64,000 bases of DNA from Topomyia yanbarensis (GCF_030247195.1 NC_080671.1:105635845-105699844), one strand, 5' to 3'. Shown: positions 25,301 through 36,806, counted from the stretch's first letter. The notes: generated by a model from the letters alone, not told the origin. Translations and numbers: made by a program.

Positions 25301-25754
25301 ATCGTCCTAACGCTAATGATGGGACATCAAGAACACATCAGAAAATCTTGATTGATACCCTTCGATACAGGTTTGATTGTTCCAACCAGTAACGTGGGTG
25401 ACGTCATGTAAACTGTCGAATACGAATTGCCATAGCTTAATTTAATTCATGTAATAAATTATACGAAACTGCCTTGCAGCAATGGTTTGATCAAAAATTA
25501 GAAAATTTGGTTAAGTACGACGGGTAAGGTTGTTGGAAACTGTGACCATTAAGCTTTCTGTTTCCCCATGAGTTAGCCGCCGATCTAACTAAAGATATCG
25601 ACGATTTATAAGTTTCTCAGAACATTATAGATTCGACGTTCAGTAATAGTAAATATAAATGCGGATTCTACTCGGTAGTGATTTGTTTTGTCATATGCAG
25701 ATATAACTCAATGCGTATGTTGCTACTTCAGATTCGAGTGATTCTATTATTCTT
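22380..25754. other. No gene recognised; AT-rich intergenic DNA
   Basis: Only short frames lie here, the longest about 88 codons, none with recognisable motifs. The stretch 23880-24560 is extremely AT-rich. A GAGTTCGAATCC word (complement, near 24835) matches a tRNA B box, but I see no cloverleaf. Confidence 0.4.
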
Positions 25755-25925
25755 AGATGAGTCAAGGGTCCAGCTCGGGTGCCTAGAAATTTTTTTTTCG
25801 AGATCTTTGGTTGATTCTCCGTATTAGAAAGTTGGATTCGGATCGGGCTTCTCAAATTTTAAATTTTCGGGTTCGGGTTTTCAAATTTTAAAATTCTCGG
25901 GTCGGGTCGGGTTCGGGTTTTACAC
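25755..25925 (+). repeat. GGGTTCGGGT-rich degenerate repeat, copy 2
   Basis: Same family as 19335-19512: GGGTTCGGGTTTTCAAATTTT followed by CTCGGGTCGGGTCGGGTTCG. It directly precedes the tandem repeat block at 26051. Confidence 0.55.
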
Positions 25926-26050
25926 TGATAATATAAACTCGTAAATATAATGAAATTGAACCTGAAATACACGAATTCATTCGTCGTTTTCTGCAACGAA
26001 CTATTTTCTTGCATTGTAAATAGTAGGTTTCGTTCATTTCATGAACAAGA

Positions 26051-26930
26051 ATGGCCGCTTGATGAACGAAAGCTTTCATAAATTTTACATATTTGGTATA
26101 CACTGCACGAATGTTATTGTTCATATCGACATTATTTTTCGTGAATGAAACGAAATGTTTTGTTTATTTTAATAAACGTTTGTGTATATTACGACCGATT
26201 TCGTTGGTTTTACAAAGTCATTTCGTTCATCATAGAAAAGTTTTCGTATTTATTAGCATATTATTTTTGTCATTCGATCTTTTGGGATCGATGTTTGACA
26301 ACACCGTTTTTTTTTAATTTAAAAAAATCGATCTGGCCAAATCGATTTTATTGTGGTATGAAGAAATGGTCGTTTGATGAACGAAAGTTTTCGTAAATGC
26401 TACTTATTTAGTGTACAATGAACGAATGTTATCGTTCATAGCGACATTATTTTTCGTGAATGAAACGAATAGTTTCGTTTATGTATATTACGAACGAATT
26501 CGTTTGTCACACGAATTCATTTCGTTTATCTTAGAAAAGTTTTCGTATTCGTTGGGATATTATTTTTTCAATCGATCTTTTTTGATCGATTTATGACAAC
26601 AACGATTTTTTAAACTAAAAGGATCGATCTGGCAAAATCGATTTTATTTCAACCTGCTCGCCTCTATAGAGCACTAGAAAGTTTGTGGTGTGAAGTAATG
26701 GCCGCTTGATGAATGAAAGTTTTCGTAAATTTCACATATTTAGTGTACGTTGTACGAATGTTATTGTTGAAAACGATGTTATTTTTCGTGAATGAAATGA
26801 AATGTTTTGTTTATTTTAATTAATGTTTGTGTATATTATGAACGATTTCGTTTGTCTCATGAATTCATTTCGTTCGTCTAAGAAAAGTTTTCGTATTTAA
26901 TGGCATATTATTTTTACATTGCTCCAACAG
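26051..26930 (+). repeat. Three-copy tandem repeat, ~315-332-bp unit
   Basis: Units begin at 26051, 26366 and 26698, each with ATGG(C/T)CG(C/T)TTGATGAA(C/T)GAAAG. Each continues through TTTTTCGTGAATGAAA, TTTCGTTCATC-like text and GAAAAGTTTTCGTATT. In units 1 and 2 a TCGATCT/AAATCGATTTTA block closes the unit; unit 3 is cut short near 26930. A 30-40-bp insertion (CTGCTCGCCTCTATAGAGCA) lengthens unit 2. Noncoding as far as I can see. Confidence 0.7.
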
Positions 26931-27070
26931 AGAAAAACTCAAACTTCTTCATACAGTATTCTACATTGTCCAATAAAGTCGAATAGAGAAATCATTCAAG
27001 CAATCGAAAAGTTTGTATTTCTGAATAAAATTGGTCAATATGCTTTGGATTTTTCATGCTATTACTGTGA

Positions 27071-27152
27071 AAGGGTATAAAATCTTACCGGGCCTTAGAG
27101 GCCCGGCTTGCCTTTTAGCGTTAGGATTTTAGCTTGCCTTCACAAGGGTTAA
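27071..27152 (-). repeat. Possible piggyBac-like MITE end with hairpin
   Basis: On the minus strand it starts TTAACCCTTGTGAAGGCA and contains the hairpin CCGGGCCTCTAAGGCCCGG (27093-27111). It resembles the solo end at 17763. The other end of the element is not visible. Confidence 0.35.
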
Positions 27153-27189
27153 TAGAATCTTTGGATACATGGACAGGCCCGATGAGAGG

Positions 27190-27260
27190 GGGAGTCAGCC
27201 AGGGTAATTGCCCTGGGGCCCGGGTCGCATTTAGGGGCCCGCGCTTTTACCCGGAAGATG
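27190..27260 (+). repeat. GGGGCCCGGG-rich repeat fragment
   Basis: CCCTGGGGCCCGGGTCGCATTTAGGGGCCC stands out from AT-rich flanks. A related CCGGGCCC/CGGGCCCGGGGG cluster lies inverted at 36420-36480, and a weaker GGGGCCCG at 31833. These look like scraps of one repeat family with no visible ends. Confidence 0.35.
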
Positions 27261-27459
27261 GTCGAACACGTCCGGTATTCATAGAAGAGCGATAAAAATG
27301 GTAATAGTATTTTCTTTATAATCATTCGCCTTATTAAATTGTTATATGATGAGAGTGTAAAAAATGAAAATTGTATTTGATAGTTGACTTTTGTTAAAAC
27401 AAACGTTCTTAAGCGAGTTGTCTACTTTGTGTACATGTTAAAAAACGAACGAAGGAATA

Positions 27460-27698
27460 TCTATCTATCTATCTATCTATATAAATAAAAGTCAATGTTT
27501 GTATGTATATGATTTATGGACTCCCAAACGGCTTAACCGATTGACGTCAAAATTTATACATAGTAGGCATTCGTTCTGGAGCGTGTTTGTGTGCTTTTGG
27601 TTTGGGATTATCTGCCCGCCAGATGGCGCTTCGGAACAAATTGTGTTTTCCTCCTATGTCGATGAAAGTCGCAGCAACGCGCGATGGGTATTAGCTAG
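27460..27698 (+). mobile_element. Helitron-like non-autonomous fragment
   Basis: A TCTATCTATC run leads into TATATAAATAAAAGTCAATG, and the segment ends in GGGTATTAGCTAG followed by T. Starting with TC, ending with CTAG and inserting beside T are Helitron habits. The internal text (GGACTCCCAAACGGCTTAACC) resembles a very common insect Helitron-derived repeat as I remember it. The terminal hairpin expected just before CTAG is weak here. The 69-codon open frame across it is not a gene. Confidence 0.5.
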
Positions 27699-27714
27699 TA
27701 CACTATAAAATATT

Positions 27715-28973
27715 GAGAAGCCAATTCAAATCATGTTCGAAGAAACCAATAGAGCGTCAAACAGAAATGCGAGCGTGAAGACAAACGCATCCGTTCTCTT
27801 CTACGTTCGATTCTTGATGGTGGTGCCGGTTGTTGGCTTGGAGATACTGGGCGCGGTTGTTGTTGAGTGAAGATTTATTCCTGTCAAATCCGTAGATATT
27901 GGTTTTGAAGCCGATTGTGGCTTGGCATAAGATAACGGTGTGCTGTTTACGGTTATAGTTGGCAGGCTTTTCTTAGCTGATTTTGCACAATGTTTTCCGT
28001 GGTGCAGTGTCTTTTGCAGAATTCATAGGCATAAGAATCTACCATGGGTGCATAACCAGTGTTTTTCTGATGAAACGTCCCATTTTCGGTTGATGTGCCT
28101 AAAAAGTTACGTATGAAGGAGTTGGTTTATACGGAAGCATTCTCACCATAAGAACAATGTTAGGGACACCCGGGAAAAATGCGAATATTCAGCTGTTATG
28201 AAAACCACTTCTCCGTTTCTTGGCATAAATTTATTAATCACGATGGCAGGGGTGTGTGAAGATAAGTCATGTAAGCACATCTCTCTGGAGGCCTTGTTTT
28301 TATACATGGGGATAATGTTGCTAACGTGGCGGCTTTCGTTGGTGTGCTGCACGTTGTTCCGCGAAACGAACGACTGTGCTTCTTAACGTTTGATATGGTG
28401 AATTTACAGGGCATTAACTTCTCCCGGATTGTGCACAATCTGCACGTTAAGTAATTGTTTTACTACCCGAGTAGCTAGTCTTGCAACACATTTCCAAAAA
28501 TCAATAGCAAGACAATTCGTCTGCAGTCGTTTTTGCCGTGTATCTATAGTGGAACGATTTTTAGCTTCTACTCTGGGCGAGATGAGAAGGTAGACTGACC
28601 TTAATTAACCGGTGATAAAAAAGGATAATTTTTGTAATCTAATTTCGAGCTGCATCTGCTACTTGCTCATCTTGCTTACAACAAAAGCTACAAACTGCTC
28701 CACCGCTACCAGCAAATAAATCAATCCGTGTTCCTGCTTTGTCTGCACAGTAGAAGCAATATATCGTGTTCCAATTCACTATGTCGAAAAAATGAGTGAT
28801 GATTATAAGCAGATCATAACGCTTATTGTGGTCGAACTGTATTTCTGTTTAATTTTCGAGGCGTTCCTTAAGATGTATTGTTAAAAGGACAAAGGGAGCT
28901 AAAGTTGGCCAATGTTTACACTCTACAATTTCCCCATGTTAGACATACCGTGCTGATTATGTTTCAGAACATC
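27715..28973. other. Unrecognised DNA flanking LINE insertion
   Basis: GC content is higher than the surroundings and there are overlapping 60-70-codon frames on both strands near 28140-28440, none recognisable. This could be a decayed element or gene. The insertion at 28987 split it; the sequence resumes at 31505. Confidence 0.35.
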
Positions 28974-28986
28974 AATCAAGTAGAAG

Positions 28987-30653
28987 TGCAAGGACCATTA
29001 CAAAATACCTTGGACAATTTGTCTGCTTGGGCTCTTCAGCTGGGTATTGAGTTCTCCACGGAGAAAACTGAGTTGGTTGTTTTTTCTAGGAAGCGTGAGC
29101 CGGCGCAACTCCAGCTTTTATTAATGGGTGCAACGATCAACCAGGTTTCCACATTTAAATATCTCGGGGTCTGGTTCGACTCTAAAGGTACCTGGGGATG
29201 TCACATTAGGTATCTGAAACAGAAATGCCAACAAAGGATCAATTTTCTCCGAACAATAACTGGAACATGGTGGGGTGCTCACCCAGGAGACCTGATCAGG
29301 TTGTACCAAACAACGATATTGTCGGTGATGGAGTACGGGTGTTTCTGTTTCCGCTCCGCTGCGAACGTACACTTCATCAAACTGGAGAGAATCCAGTACC
29401 GTTGCTTGCGCATTGCCTTGGGTTGCATGCACTCGACCCATACGATGAGTCTTGAAGTGCTGGCGGGCGTTCTTCCGCTAAAAAATCGATTTTGGGAACT
29501 CTCATATCGATTGCTCATCCGATGCGACATTATGAACCCGTTGGTGATTGAAAACTTCGAGAGGCTCGTCGAGCTTAATTCTCAAACCCGATTTATGGCC
29601 TTGTACTTCGACTACATGGCACAGAGCATTAATCCTTCTTCATATACTCCCAACCGTGTCCGTTTCCTAGATACTTCTGATTCTACTGTATTCTTCGACA
29701 CATCCATGAAGGAAGAGATTCGTGGAATCCCGGACCATATACGCCCGCAGGTGATCCCCAATATGTTTTATAATAAATTCCGAGAAGTCGACTGCGACAA
29801 AATGTTTTACACTGACGGATCAAATCTCGATGGGTCCACTGGCTTCGGTATCTTCAACAATACTATCACCGCTTCATTCAAGCTCAATGATCCCGCTTCA
29901 GTTTACGTCGCAGAGTTAGCTGCAATTCAGTACACCCTTGGGATCATCGACACTCTGCCCACAGATCACTACTTCATCGTTTCGGACAGCCTCAGCTCTA
30001 TCGAGGCTCTTCGTGCGGTGAAGCCTAAAAAGCAATTCCCGTATTTTCTGGGGAAGATACAGGAGTCCTTGTGTACGTTATCTGAAAAATCTTATCAGAT
30101 TACCTTTGTTTGGGTCCCCTCTCATTGTTCTATCCCGGGCAATGAAAAGGCCGACTCATTAGCAAAGGTGGGCGCATTAAATGGTGACATATACGAAAGA
30201 CCAATCTGCTTCAACGAATTTTTTAGTATTTGTCGTCAGAGGACGCTCAACAGTTGGCAAACCTCGTGGAGCAATGGGGAACTTGGACGATGGCTACATT
30301 CGATTATCCCAAAGGTATCAACGAAGCCTTGGTTCGGGGGGATGGATGTGGGTCGGGATTTTATTCGTGTAATGTCCCGACTTATGTCCAATCACTACAC
30401 CATGGATGCGCATTTGCGGCGTATTGGGCTTGCGGAGAGTAGTCTGTGCGCTTGTGACGAGGGCTATCACGACATCGAACACGTTGTCTGGGTATGCGCC
30501 GGGTATTGTGACGCCAGGTCTCAGTTAAAGGTATCCCTTCGGGCCCGAGGTAGACCACCCAATGTACCAGTCCGAGATATGCTGGCAACTCGTGATTTCC
30601 CCTATATGTCCCTTATTTATACCTTCATAAAAACGATAAATATCCCAATTTAG
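28987..30653 (+). pseudogene. LINE ORF2 C-terminal part: RT end plus RNase H
   Basis: The open frame runs from 28878 to 30653 (591 codons), but its first ~36 codons and its ATG lie in host flank before the insertion point, so they are not part of the element. The visible part begins after the FADD box with GIEFSTEKTELVVFSRK and FKYLGVWFDSKG, late RT/thumb motifs. RNase H follows with all four acidic residues (numbered from the 28878 ATG: D313 in TDGSN, E346 in AELAAI, D370 in SDSLSS, D426 in NEKADSLAK). A final Cys/His motif C-A-C-x7-H-x4-C (CACDEGYHDIEHVVWVC) closes it. The full protein would nick DNA, copy RNA and remove the RNA strand. With endonuclease and RT core missing it cannot retrotranspose. 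No stop interrupts the surviving 555 codons, so the insertion is young. Confidence 0.85.
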
Positions 30654-31054
30654 CCCCTCTCTTTTATTTCTCGTTTTTAGAGTTTCCTCCTGCCTTGTGG
30701 AACCGATCAGCTCTAGAGTGCCACTATGTAACCGCCGTCGCCCTTACCACTACGCCTGTATAGAAGGAAACTGAAGCGAGAGCGACTCGAGGTCCGATGA
30801 CTTTTGAAGGATTCCCCGCGGGTCCGAAGAATACCATCCGCCAATCCGGTACTCGACGACTTACTAGACTGAGGCGCAAATTTGTTTCGCTGATCCCCCC
30901 CCCCCCGGTTCGAGCGAAAGTTGCAAGTTTTGCTCTTCTTTCCCTGTCTCTCCCCTGTCCTTGATACAACTGCTGCTACATTGATGCGGAAATAAGCCAC
31001 CCTCTGAATATCTTGACCAAGCATAAGTTTTAGTTAAAAAATTCAAATTAGTAT

Positions 31055-31440
31055 TCTGTATTCCTAGTTTTAAGATAGCTATAATTTTTACTCTTTATTG
31101 AAACTCTTGTCCTCCATCTTGTAAATAGAATTGAATCCCTAGTTTTAAGATTTCTGTGAAATTTCTCATAAATATTTGTTCCCCTTTTTGTGTACTAAAC
31201 TATATTGTTAGTTTTAAGATAACCGTAAAATATTTCGTAAAATACTATTACTCCCCCTCTTGTATATCAAAGTGAATCCCTTGTTTTAAATTTTTTCATA
31301 AAAAAAATCTTTTGGCCCTCTCTTGTATATTGAATCTTTTTCTAGTCTTAAGATAGCTGTAAATTTTCTTTTCCTTTGTAAAAAAAATATTTCAACATTG
31401 TAACCTCCTAGTTTTAAGATATCCAAAATGTAAAAACAAA
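31055..31440 (+). repeat. Degenerate ~70-90-bp repeats in LINE 3' UTR
   Basis: CTAGTTTTAAGATA followed by (A/G)CTGTAAA recurs about five times (near 31064, 31139, 31208, 31345, 31410) with AT-rich spacers ending in CCTC. Such repeats in a LINE 3' UTR may help the reverse transcriptase recognise its own RNA; that role is inference. Confidence 0.6.
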
Positions 31441-31517
31441 AGTATTTGGCACCGCCAAGCTAACGCATTTGTGCCTATCAAATAAACGAAATGAAAAAAA
31501 AAAAAATCAAGTAGAAG

Positions 31518-33050
31518 CGTTTGTTTTGCGAAACGAAATAGATCGTTGAATGTGGCAACATGACCTCTGTATATATAGGCGACGACACAAACGAGGTACG
31601 AATACACGAATTAGCACCGTGCGCCTCTAATTACGTCAATTTGGATACCACGGAATAAGAAGCTGTCGGAATTCAACCTGCCTGGCACGCTATATGTGGA
31701 TGTGGATATATGAGTCAACCGGAGACTAATAGAAACCACGGACTCACGAATTTCCCATGGCAGAAGAGGTACTAACTCATGCTGAACTAGATGGCTTAGG
31801 TTTAAAAGGGCCTAGCAGTAATACGAGCCTTGGGGCCCGATACGGCTCTCGACGGCCCTGTACATGGAAATGGGAAGAATTTGTTTTGGACACCCACGCG
31901 AACAATACAACGTTGTTATATTTGTGTCCTCATATTTAGGTATTTAGTGGAGATTATGTAAAAATGTTACAATGTTTTCATTGTTCCATGGTTAATATAT
32001 TATTATCTCAAGGCCCCAAATTGAGCTGTTTTTGGAGCACAATATTGTACAGTATCTATCGAATAAACTTAAATATTAATTCGGAAAATCAAAAAAAAAA
32101 AATTAGTGATCTTGAAACCTCATTGATTACATTGATGTTGCAATTTCTGCCTAGTTTACGAACTAAATTAGATCCATAAAAAAATCGCGGGCAACCAAGC
32201 GCTAGGCTGCTTCAACTATGAACAAGTCGATGAAATCAAAATTGATTTTTTTTGGTCGGTTGTCACGGTAAAGATAGACACGTCTATCGATACCAGGACA
32301 CATGTTAGTGAACTCGGGTGATTCGTAGTTATATTGCCTAAGCTCGACCCTCATTAACAGAAGACAACGATTAAGCCCGTACGATATTAAGCCTGTTCTA
32401 ATGACCCTGCCACTTCTAGTTTTCCGATCTGTTTACTTCACATCCTTGCTCTCACTTGAGTACTATGGCTCTAATTTTCATAACTTTCCCTACCCAGTAA
32501 TCTCTAGCTAATTGAATGTCGCTAAAATGTAAAAAAAAAAATAAAAAAATTAAAAATGATATCTTCCTAATTCATGAACTTGTTCACGACCAAGTAAAAT
32601 ATAACTTTCCTAATATACTACAAATCAAGATTAAAATAAATTAAATTCTTTGAAATGTCTACCCGGCTCATTCACGAATCGCATTCTCTCTCTCACTCTC
32701 TCTTCCTCTGTTGCTCTTTATTTAAGGTTCAAGCAACCTTTTTTGAACATGTGGTAAAATTGTATTACTCTACAGTCCAGAAGGGTTAACCGTGCAAAGA
32801 CCTCGATCGCTGGTCAAGCCACGGGGATCTAGCGAGGCTGGGCTTTCCAACAGCCTTCTTTTTCGGGCCGCTAGCTCGATCGTGAGTAGCACACTTGCTC
32901 TCAGGGTCGGCTCTTCAATAAAGATGCTGATTAAGGGACCGAGAAGAAACGTAAAATAACTCTTTTTTCAATTGTACACTTTTATTCCCCAACACTTACA
33001 GTGGGTGGGTGTGGCGTGTATGTTGGCCGGCCGGCTGCTGCTGATGCTGT
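31518..33050. other. Mixed repeat debris; possible retroelement ends
   Basis: The host sequence interrupted by the LINE continues here. At 32200-32560 a low-complexity tail (TGTAAAAAAAAAAATAAAAAA near 32530) follows C/T-rich text and could be a LINE 3' end. At 32790-32960 a GC-richer block with CTTCAATAAAGATGC looks like a poly(A)-signal region of an LTR or gene end. I cannot place either in a family. GGCCGGCCGG lies at 33025. Confidence 0.3.
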
Positions 33051-33056
33051 TCAAAC

Positions 33057-33332
33057 AAGAATATCAGTCGATTTATTAGATCACCACGATTGAAATCATA
33101 CAAAATAGCTGCTGGAAAAACTATTGGCATAGCTAAATGGTGCTTTTGAAAAAGTGGCTGTGATTTTTTGTGTTGCGTACCCCACACCGTGCTGGGGTCC
33201 GCAACACAACTGCGCAATGAAAAAACCACAGCCACTTTTTCAAAAGCACCATTCAGCTAAACCGCTGGTTTTTCCACCAGCTATTTTGCATGATTTGATT
33301 CGTGATGATCTAATTAATCGACTGATATTCTT
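33057..33332. mobile_element. Foldback element whose arms encode a shared peptide
   Basis: AAGAATATCAGTCGATTTATTAG at the left is mirrored by CTAATTAATCGACTGATATTCTT at the right. Complementarity runs inwards, with a few mismatches and one offset of about ten bases, to the central TTGCGTACCCCAC/GCTGGGGTCCGCAA, so the ~276 bp forms one hairpin centred near 33187. Read outwards, both arms keep an open frame for similar peptides containing QPLFQKHH and DLINRLIF, differing mainly by substitution. That pattern is odd for pure noncoding inverted repeats; see findings. No target-site duplication was found. Confidence 0.6.
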
Positions 33333-33339
33333 CTTTTAG

Positions 33340-33782
33340 GGTTTTGAAAGGGTTTAAACACATAATCCAGTGGCGAAGCTGAACACAATTTTTGCTATGC
33401 ATACTACCAAGCATTCAATTCTAACACATGCTCAAAAAGGTAACTTGAGCCTTAAGAGGCTTGAAAGCACATGTGACCTCATTCTAGTTAGCTATTTTCA
33501 GTTACGCGTTAAAATACTGGAGCTGAAAATTCTATTCTGTACAAAAGTCCCAAACGTGTTCTTTAATTCTGCCATGCTTAAAAATTTCTTTTTGATTGTC
33601 GTACAATATTATCAATTCAGACAAGCTTTTTGTGCAAGAATCTGAGACAAAATATTTCCATTTGTATTATAGTGCATAGGCCATTTTACGCAAAAATATT
33701 TTTTTTTTTCAACAATCTGTGACCAAAAGACATATTTAAATTCCAAAATAAGTTGTACGTTCTAGCATCCTGGTAACTAATT
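33340..33782. other. No gene recognised
   Basis: A 91-codon frame (33370-33645) has no recognisable motif. A poly(T) stretch lies near 33700. Confidence 0.35.
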
Positions 33783-33890
33783 TGGGGTCGAACCCGAACC
33801 CAACCAAACCCGAGAGCTTGAAAATTGCAAAACCCGAACTCGACCCGAGCCCGAAATTATAAAATTTGAAAAAAAAAAATCGAACCCGGG
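33783..33890 (-). repeat. GGGTTCGGGT-rich degenerate repeat, copy 3
   Basis: Inverted relative to 19335 and 25755: GTCGAACCCGAACCCAACC, AACCCGAACTCGACCCGAGC and a final CGAACCCGGG, separated by AAAATTTGAAAAA spacers. Confidence 0.55.
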
Positions 33891-34810
33891 AATGAAAATC
33901 CGTCGAGCTAGCGCATTCAGCTATATCCAATTACGGTAATTTAAAAGAAAACATTCGTTTTAATTTTTATGGCTCTAATCGTGACAATAATCGACGCAAA
34001 TTAATCGAATTGGTCGATTGTCTATCAGTTGCTAATCGATTAAAAATTATTCGATTAGCGTAGCCATTAATCGAATAATCGAATCATAATCAAACATCCC
34101 TACTGCCGACTTTATCTGCCTCCGATTTTGTCAGCCTCATATGAAAATATATTTGATGGGTTCTATCAAACGAACCAAGTCAAATTCGAGTTACCGTAAA
34201 ATGGGGGAACATTGATCACTTTTTCAAAAGTTTTTCGAATAACTATCTTTAGTTCAAATAGATGTAACGGTTTGCATTTTTAAAACAAGTACTGGTACCC
34301 ATAGATTGAAAATGTTCAGATTGTTGGTAATTTTATTACGTTTTACTATAAAAATAAAATTACTTTGCTGCAAATTTCCATTCGTTATTTTTGGGGTAAC
34401 TATGATCAGCAAAATATGTGTATCGCAACGAGAGATAACGCTCGAAATTTTGTGTAAATTGCATATCTGCAGGCTATTTCATGGACCGATATTCTGATGT
34501 CTCGAAGAAGAACAAAATTGCCTAGAAAGATAGAGCTGACTTTTATCGTACTTTTTTAGGAAAATAGTTAAAATTAAATAGTTAACAGAAAAAATCTCCG
34601 ATTTTTTAAATATATAATAGGACAAAAATATTAACGATTTCTGAAAAACTGATCAGTTCAATTGAAATTAATTGATTTCATTAATGTACAAGGGATTGTT
34701 TGAACAGATTTAAAAGATGCTTAAGAGTTGTATCATGTTCAATTTGAATTTGAGTTCAAATTCTTCATGCTCCATGACATATAAAATTCAAAACACAACT
34801 ATTAACACTA
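33891..34810. other. No gene recognised; AT-rich
   Basis: A cluster of TTAATCGATT/AATCGATTA words lies near 33990-34090 (TAATCGA in both orientations, about ten times in 100 bp). Nothing else supportable. Confidence 0.35.
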
Positions 34811-34890
34811 TACTGCCGTGATCCGCATAACAGTCCTATTTGCTATGGGTTTCCTATGCAGGTGGGACTGTTATGCGTATCACGGCAGTA
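34811..34890. mobile_element. 80-bp hairpin MITE, TA-flanked
   Basis: TACTGCCGTGATCCGCATAA continuing to CAGTCC is mirrored by GGACTG..., with one mismatch in 26, around a 28-base loop. TA flanks both ends. Very short and without coding capacity. The TA duplication suggests mobilisation by a Tc1/mariner-type enzyme. Confidence 0.6.
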
Positions 34891-34891
34891 T

Positions 34892-36070
34892 ACTCGTCAT
34901 GAAAGGGGCTTGTTTTGTACGCAATTTGCTGTTATAATGATAATGTTGACAAAGGCCGTATTTGAAAGAATTGTAAAACGTATTTATTTTTTTCCAATTG
35001 GTAGTCGAAAATCGCTGAAAAAATCTACGTCATTTGCGTACGACCCCTTGACAAAAATGTTTAGGTATTATCTCGTATCTGAATATGATTTTTTATGGAT
35101 TTTGCAACAATGCACGGCAAACCAAATATATTAAATTTTAAATTTAAATTTTTAGATTTATTTCGATTTTTTTTGGTATATCACGAGTTTTCGATTTGAC
35201 CAATTGAGCTCTCAAATAGAGGTAGGGTTACCGCCTCTAGTGGCACTTTGACCAGCAAAGTTTTACTAAACAGGGGATAGACTTCAAGAGACACATGGGT
35301 ATGCGTTGAAATCAATTAGAATTTCGAATTAAAGTGATCACTCGACAGAATTTTGGAGCGCTTCCATTGCTTTTTATTGTATAAAACGCTTAAAAACAAA
35401 TAAATATCCACTGTTTTATTTTTTATGTAGCTCGTAGCACTAAGAGGAAAAATACATTGTTAATTTAGTTGGGTGTAGTACTTCGCTTCCTCGGATATTC
35501 AGAAAGAATCTAAAAGTACCAGCCACTCTCGCTGTGAAGGATAATCCGAGCGAGCTTTGCTCTGCTCCTCAGTAAACAAACACGAGGTGTGAAATCACAC
35601 TTCAGTTTCTTTCGAGAATCTTTGTGAGGAACATTGATCCATTGAAGCGAAGGTTCAATGGGATAAGTAAACCCAAATGCACTTTTAAAATAATATTTGT
35701 CAACGCCAAGAGTGACCCACCTTAACAATTAGGGCCTGCAACACGAGGATGATGTTTATGAGGCCTGGGTGCTGGACGGTTCCTGGTAAAGAAAAGGGAA
35801 ACGCAAAAATGCAAAATAATCCAATGGATTCTTCCGGGCAAATTTGGATTTACCTGAACGAAGACACGGAATTCGCCTCCAAAAACCGATGTGGCAACCC
35901 TAAGCAGGGTTTTTTTTCTTTCAATAATTACTTTCGATACTAATCCAGCGCTTTCGAAGATTGGAAATTCAATAAATCAAAAAAATCGATTTCATATTGG
36001 CGAAATTTGAAGACAACCTCATGACTTCTAATCAAACCATTTAATTGTTTAACCCTTACAAGTATGATCA
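34892..36070. other. No gene recognised
   Basis: Frames of 64-92 codons lie on both strands without motifs. AT-rich with short T runs. Confidence 0.35.
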
Positions 36071-36235
36071 TATTTTTTTCCATTACAGAAATTTTAACCT
36101 TAAGGTCATTCGCTTCTTTATTCAGGTTAGGAATTTTCCTATAAAAAAATTCTATTCCTGTGTGCGGGGTGGGGATTCGACCTAGGTGAGCTGCGTACAT
36201 GACATTCAATGTACAAATTCCGCTATGCCCTCTCG
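36071..36235 (-). mobile_element. tRNA-derived SINE, diverged copy
   Basis: On the minus strand it starts near GAGGGCATAGCGGAATTTG (A-box-like) and continues to AGGTCGAATCCCC (B-box-like), then CCGCACACAGGAATAG. It ends GAATGACCTTAAGGTTAAAA then TCTGTAATGGAAA. The second half matches the SINE at 52352-52494 in the same order (CCGCACACA, ATGACC-TAA-GTTAAAA, TCT-TAAT-GAAA). RNA polymerase III transcribes such elements and LINE enzymes copy them. The tRNA-like head carries an extra ~20 bp between the boxes. Confidence 0.6.
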
Positions 36236-36806
36236 AGTCTAATGTTGTTTCGATGCGAGAATTAGGTTGGTATAAACATAGTTGATATCAAATTTGCAGT
36301 ATTTAGAATTTTCGCTATCCTAGTTACCTCATATACAAGATATTGAATTTTTAATTGCATTCTCAAAAAAAAAATTTTGTCGAAAAAGTATTTGTCAAAA
36401 TTTTAGTTTCTGTTAAAAATCCGGGCCCTCTTCAGAACTCCGGGCCCGGGGGAAACACTCCCCCCCCCTCTCGGCGACCCTGGTTCCGATGAAGAGTCAA
36501 GGCAAAATGCGTACGTTTGAGTTGGAATAGGAACTTTAATAAAACAATGATGCCTGAACTCAACCTCATAGTAGTACTACATTTTCAGAAGGTTTAACGA
36601 TAATCTGAGCTCTTAGCGTCCTGTATGTTATGTCTCCATTTTTTTTTCGAATAATGCTAATAAAAAGGCGACGTGTATATGGAAAATAACAATACCGAGG
36701 TCAGATAACATGATCTATCACCGCGTATCCCCCAGTGAACCAATTGCAAAATACGTATCGCAATTCGAAGAAGTAGTATCCGTTACACTTAATAATTGGA
36801 CTAACA

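Larger units (their letters stand above)
28987..31504 (+). mobile_element. 5'-truncated RNase H-bearing LINE (I/Loa-type group)
   Basis: A 2.5-kb non-LTR retrotransposon copy lies between two copies of AATCAAGTAGAAG (28974-28986 and 31505-31517). It ends in an A-rich tail just after AATAAACGAAATG. The left end starts abruptly inside the reverse transcriptase region, the usual result of incomplete target-primed reverse transcription. The body holds one open frame (to 30653) and an ~850-bp 3' UTR with internal repeats. The matching 13-bp duplication is direct evidence of retrotransposition; because of the A tail its exact length is uncertain by two bases. The RNase H domain places it in the I superfamily sensu lato (I, Loa and relatives). 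Confidence 0.85.

Noticed and set aside
17763..27152. One giant element bounded by TTAACCCT ends
   Set aside because: The two ends are 9.4 kb apart with unrelated repeats between; solo ends are more likely.
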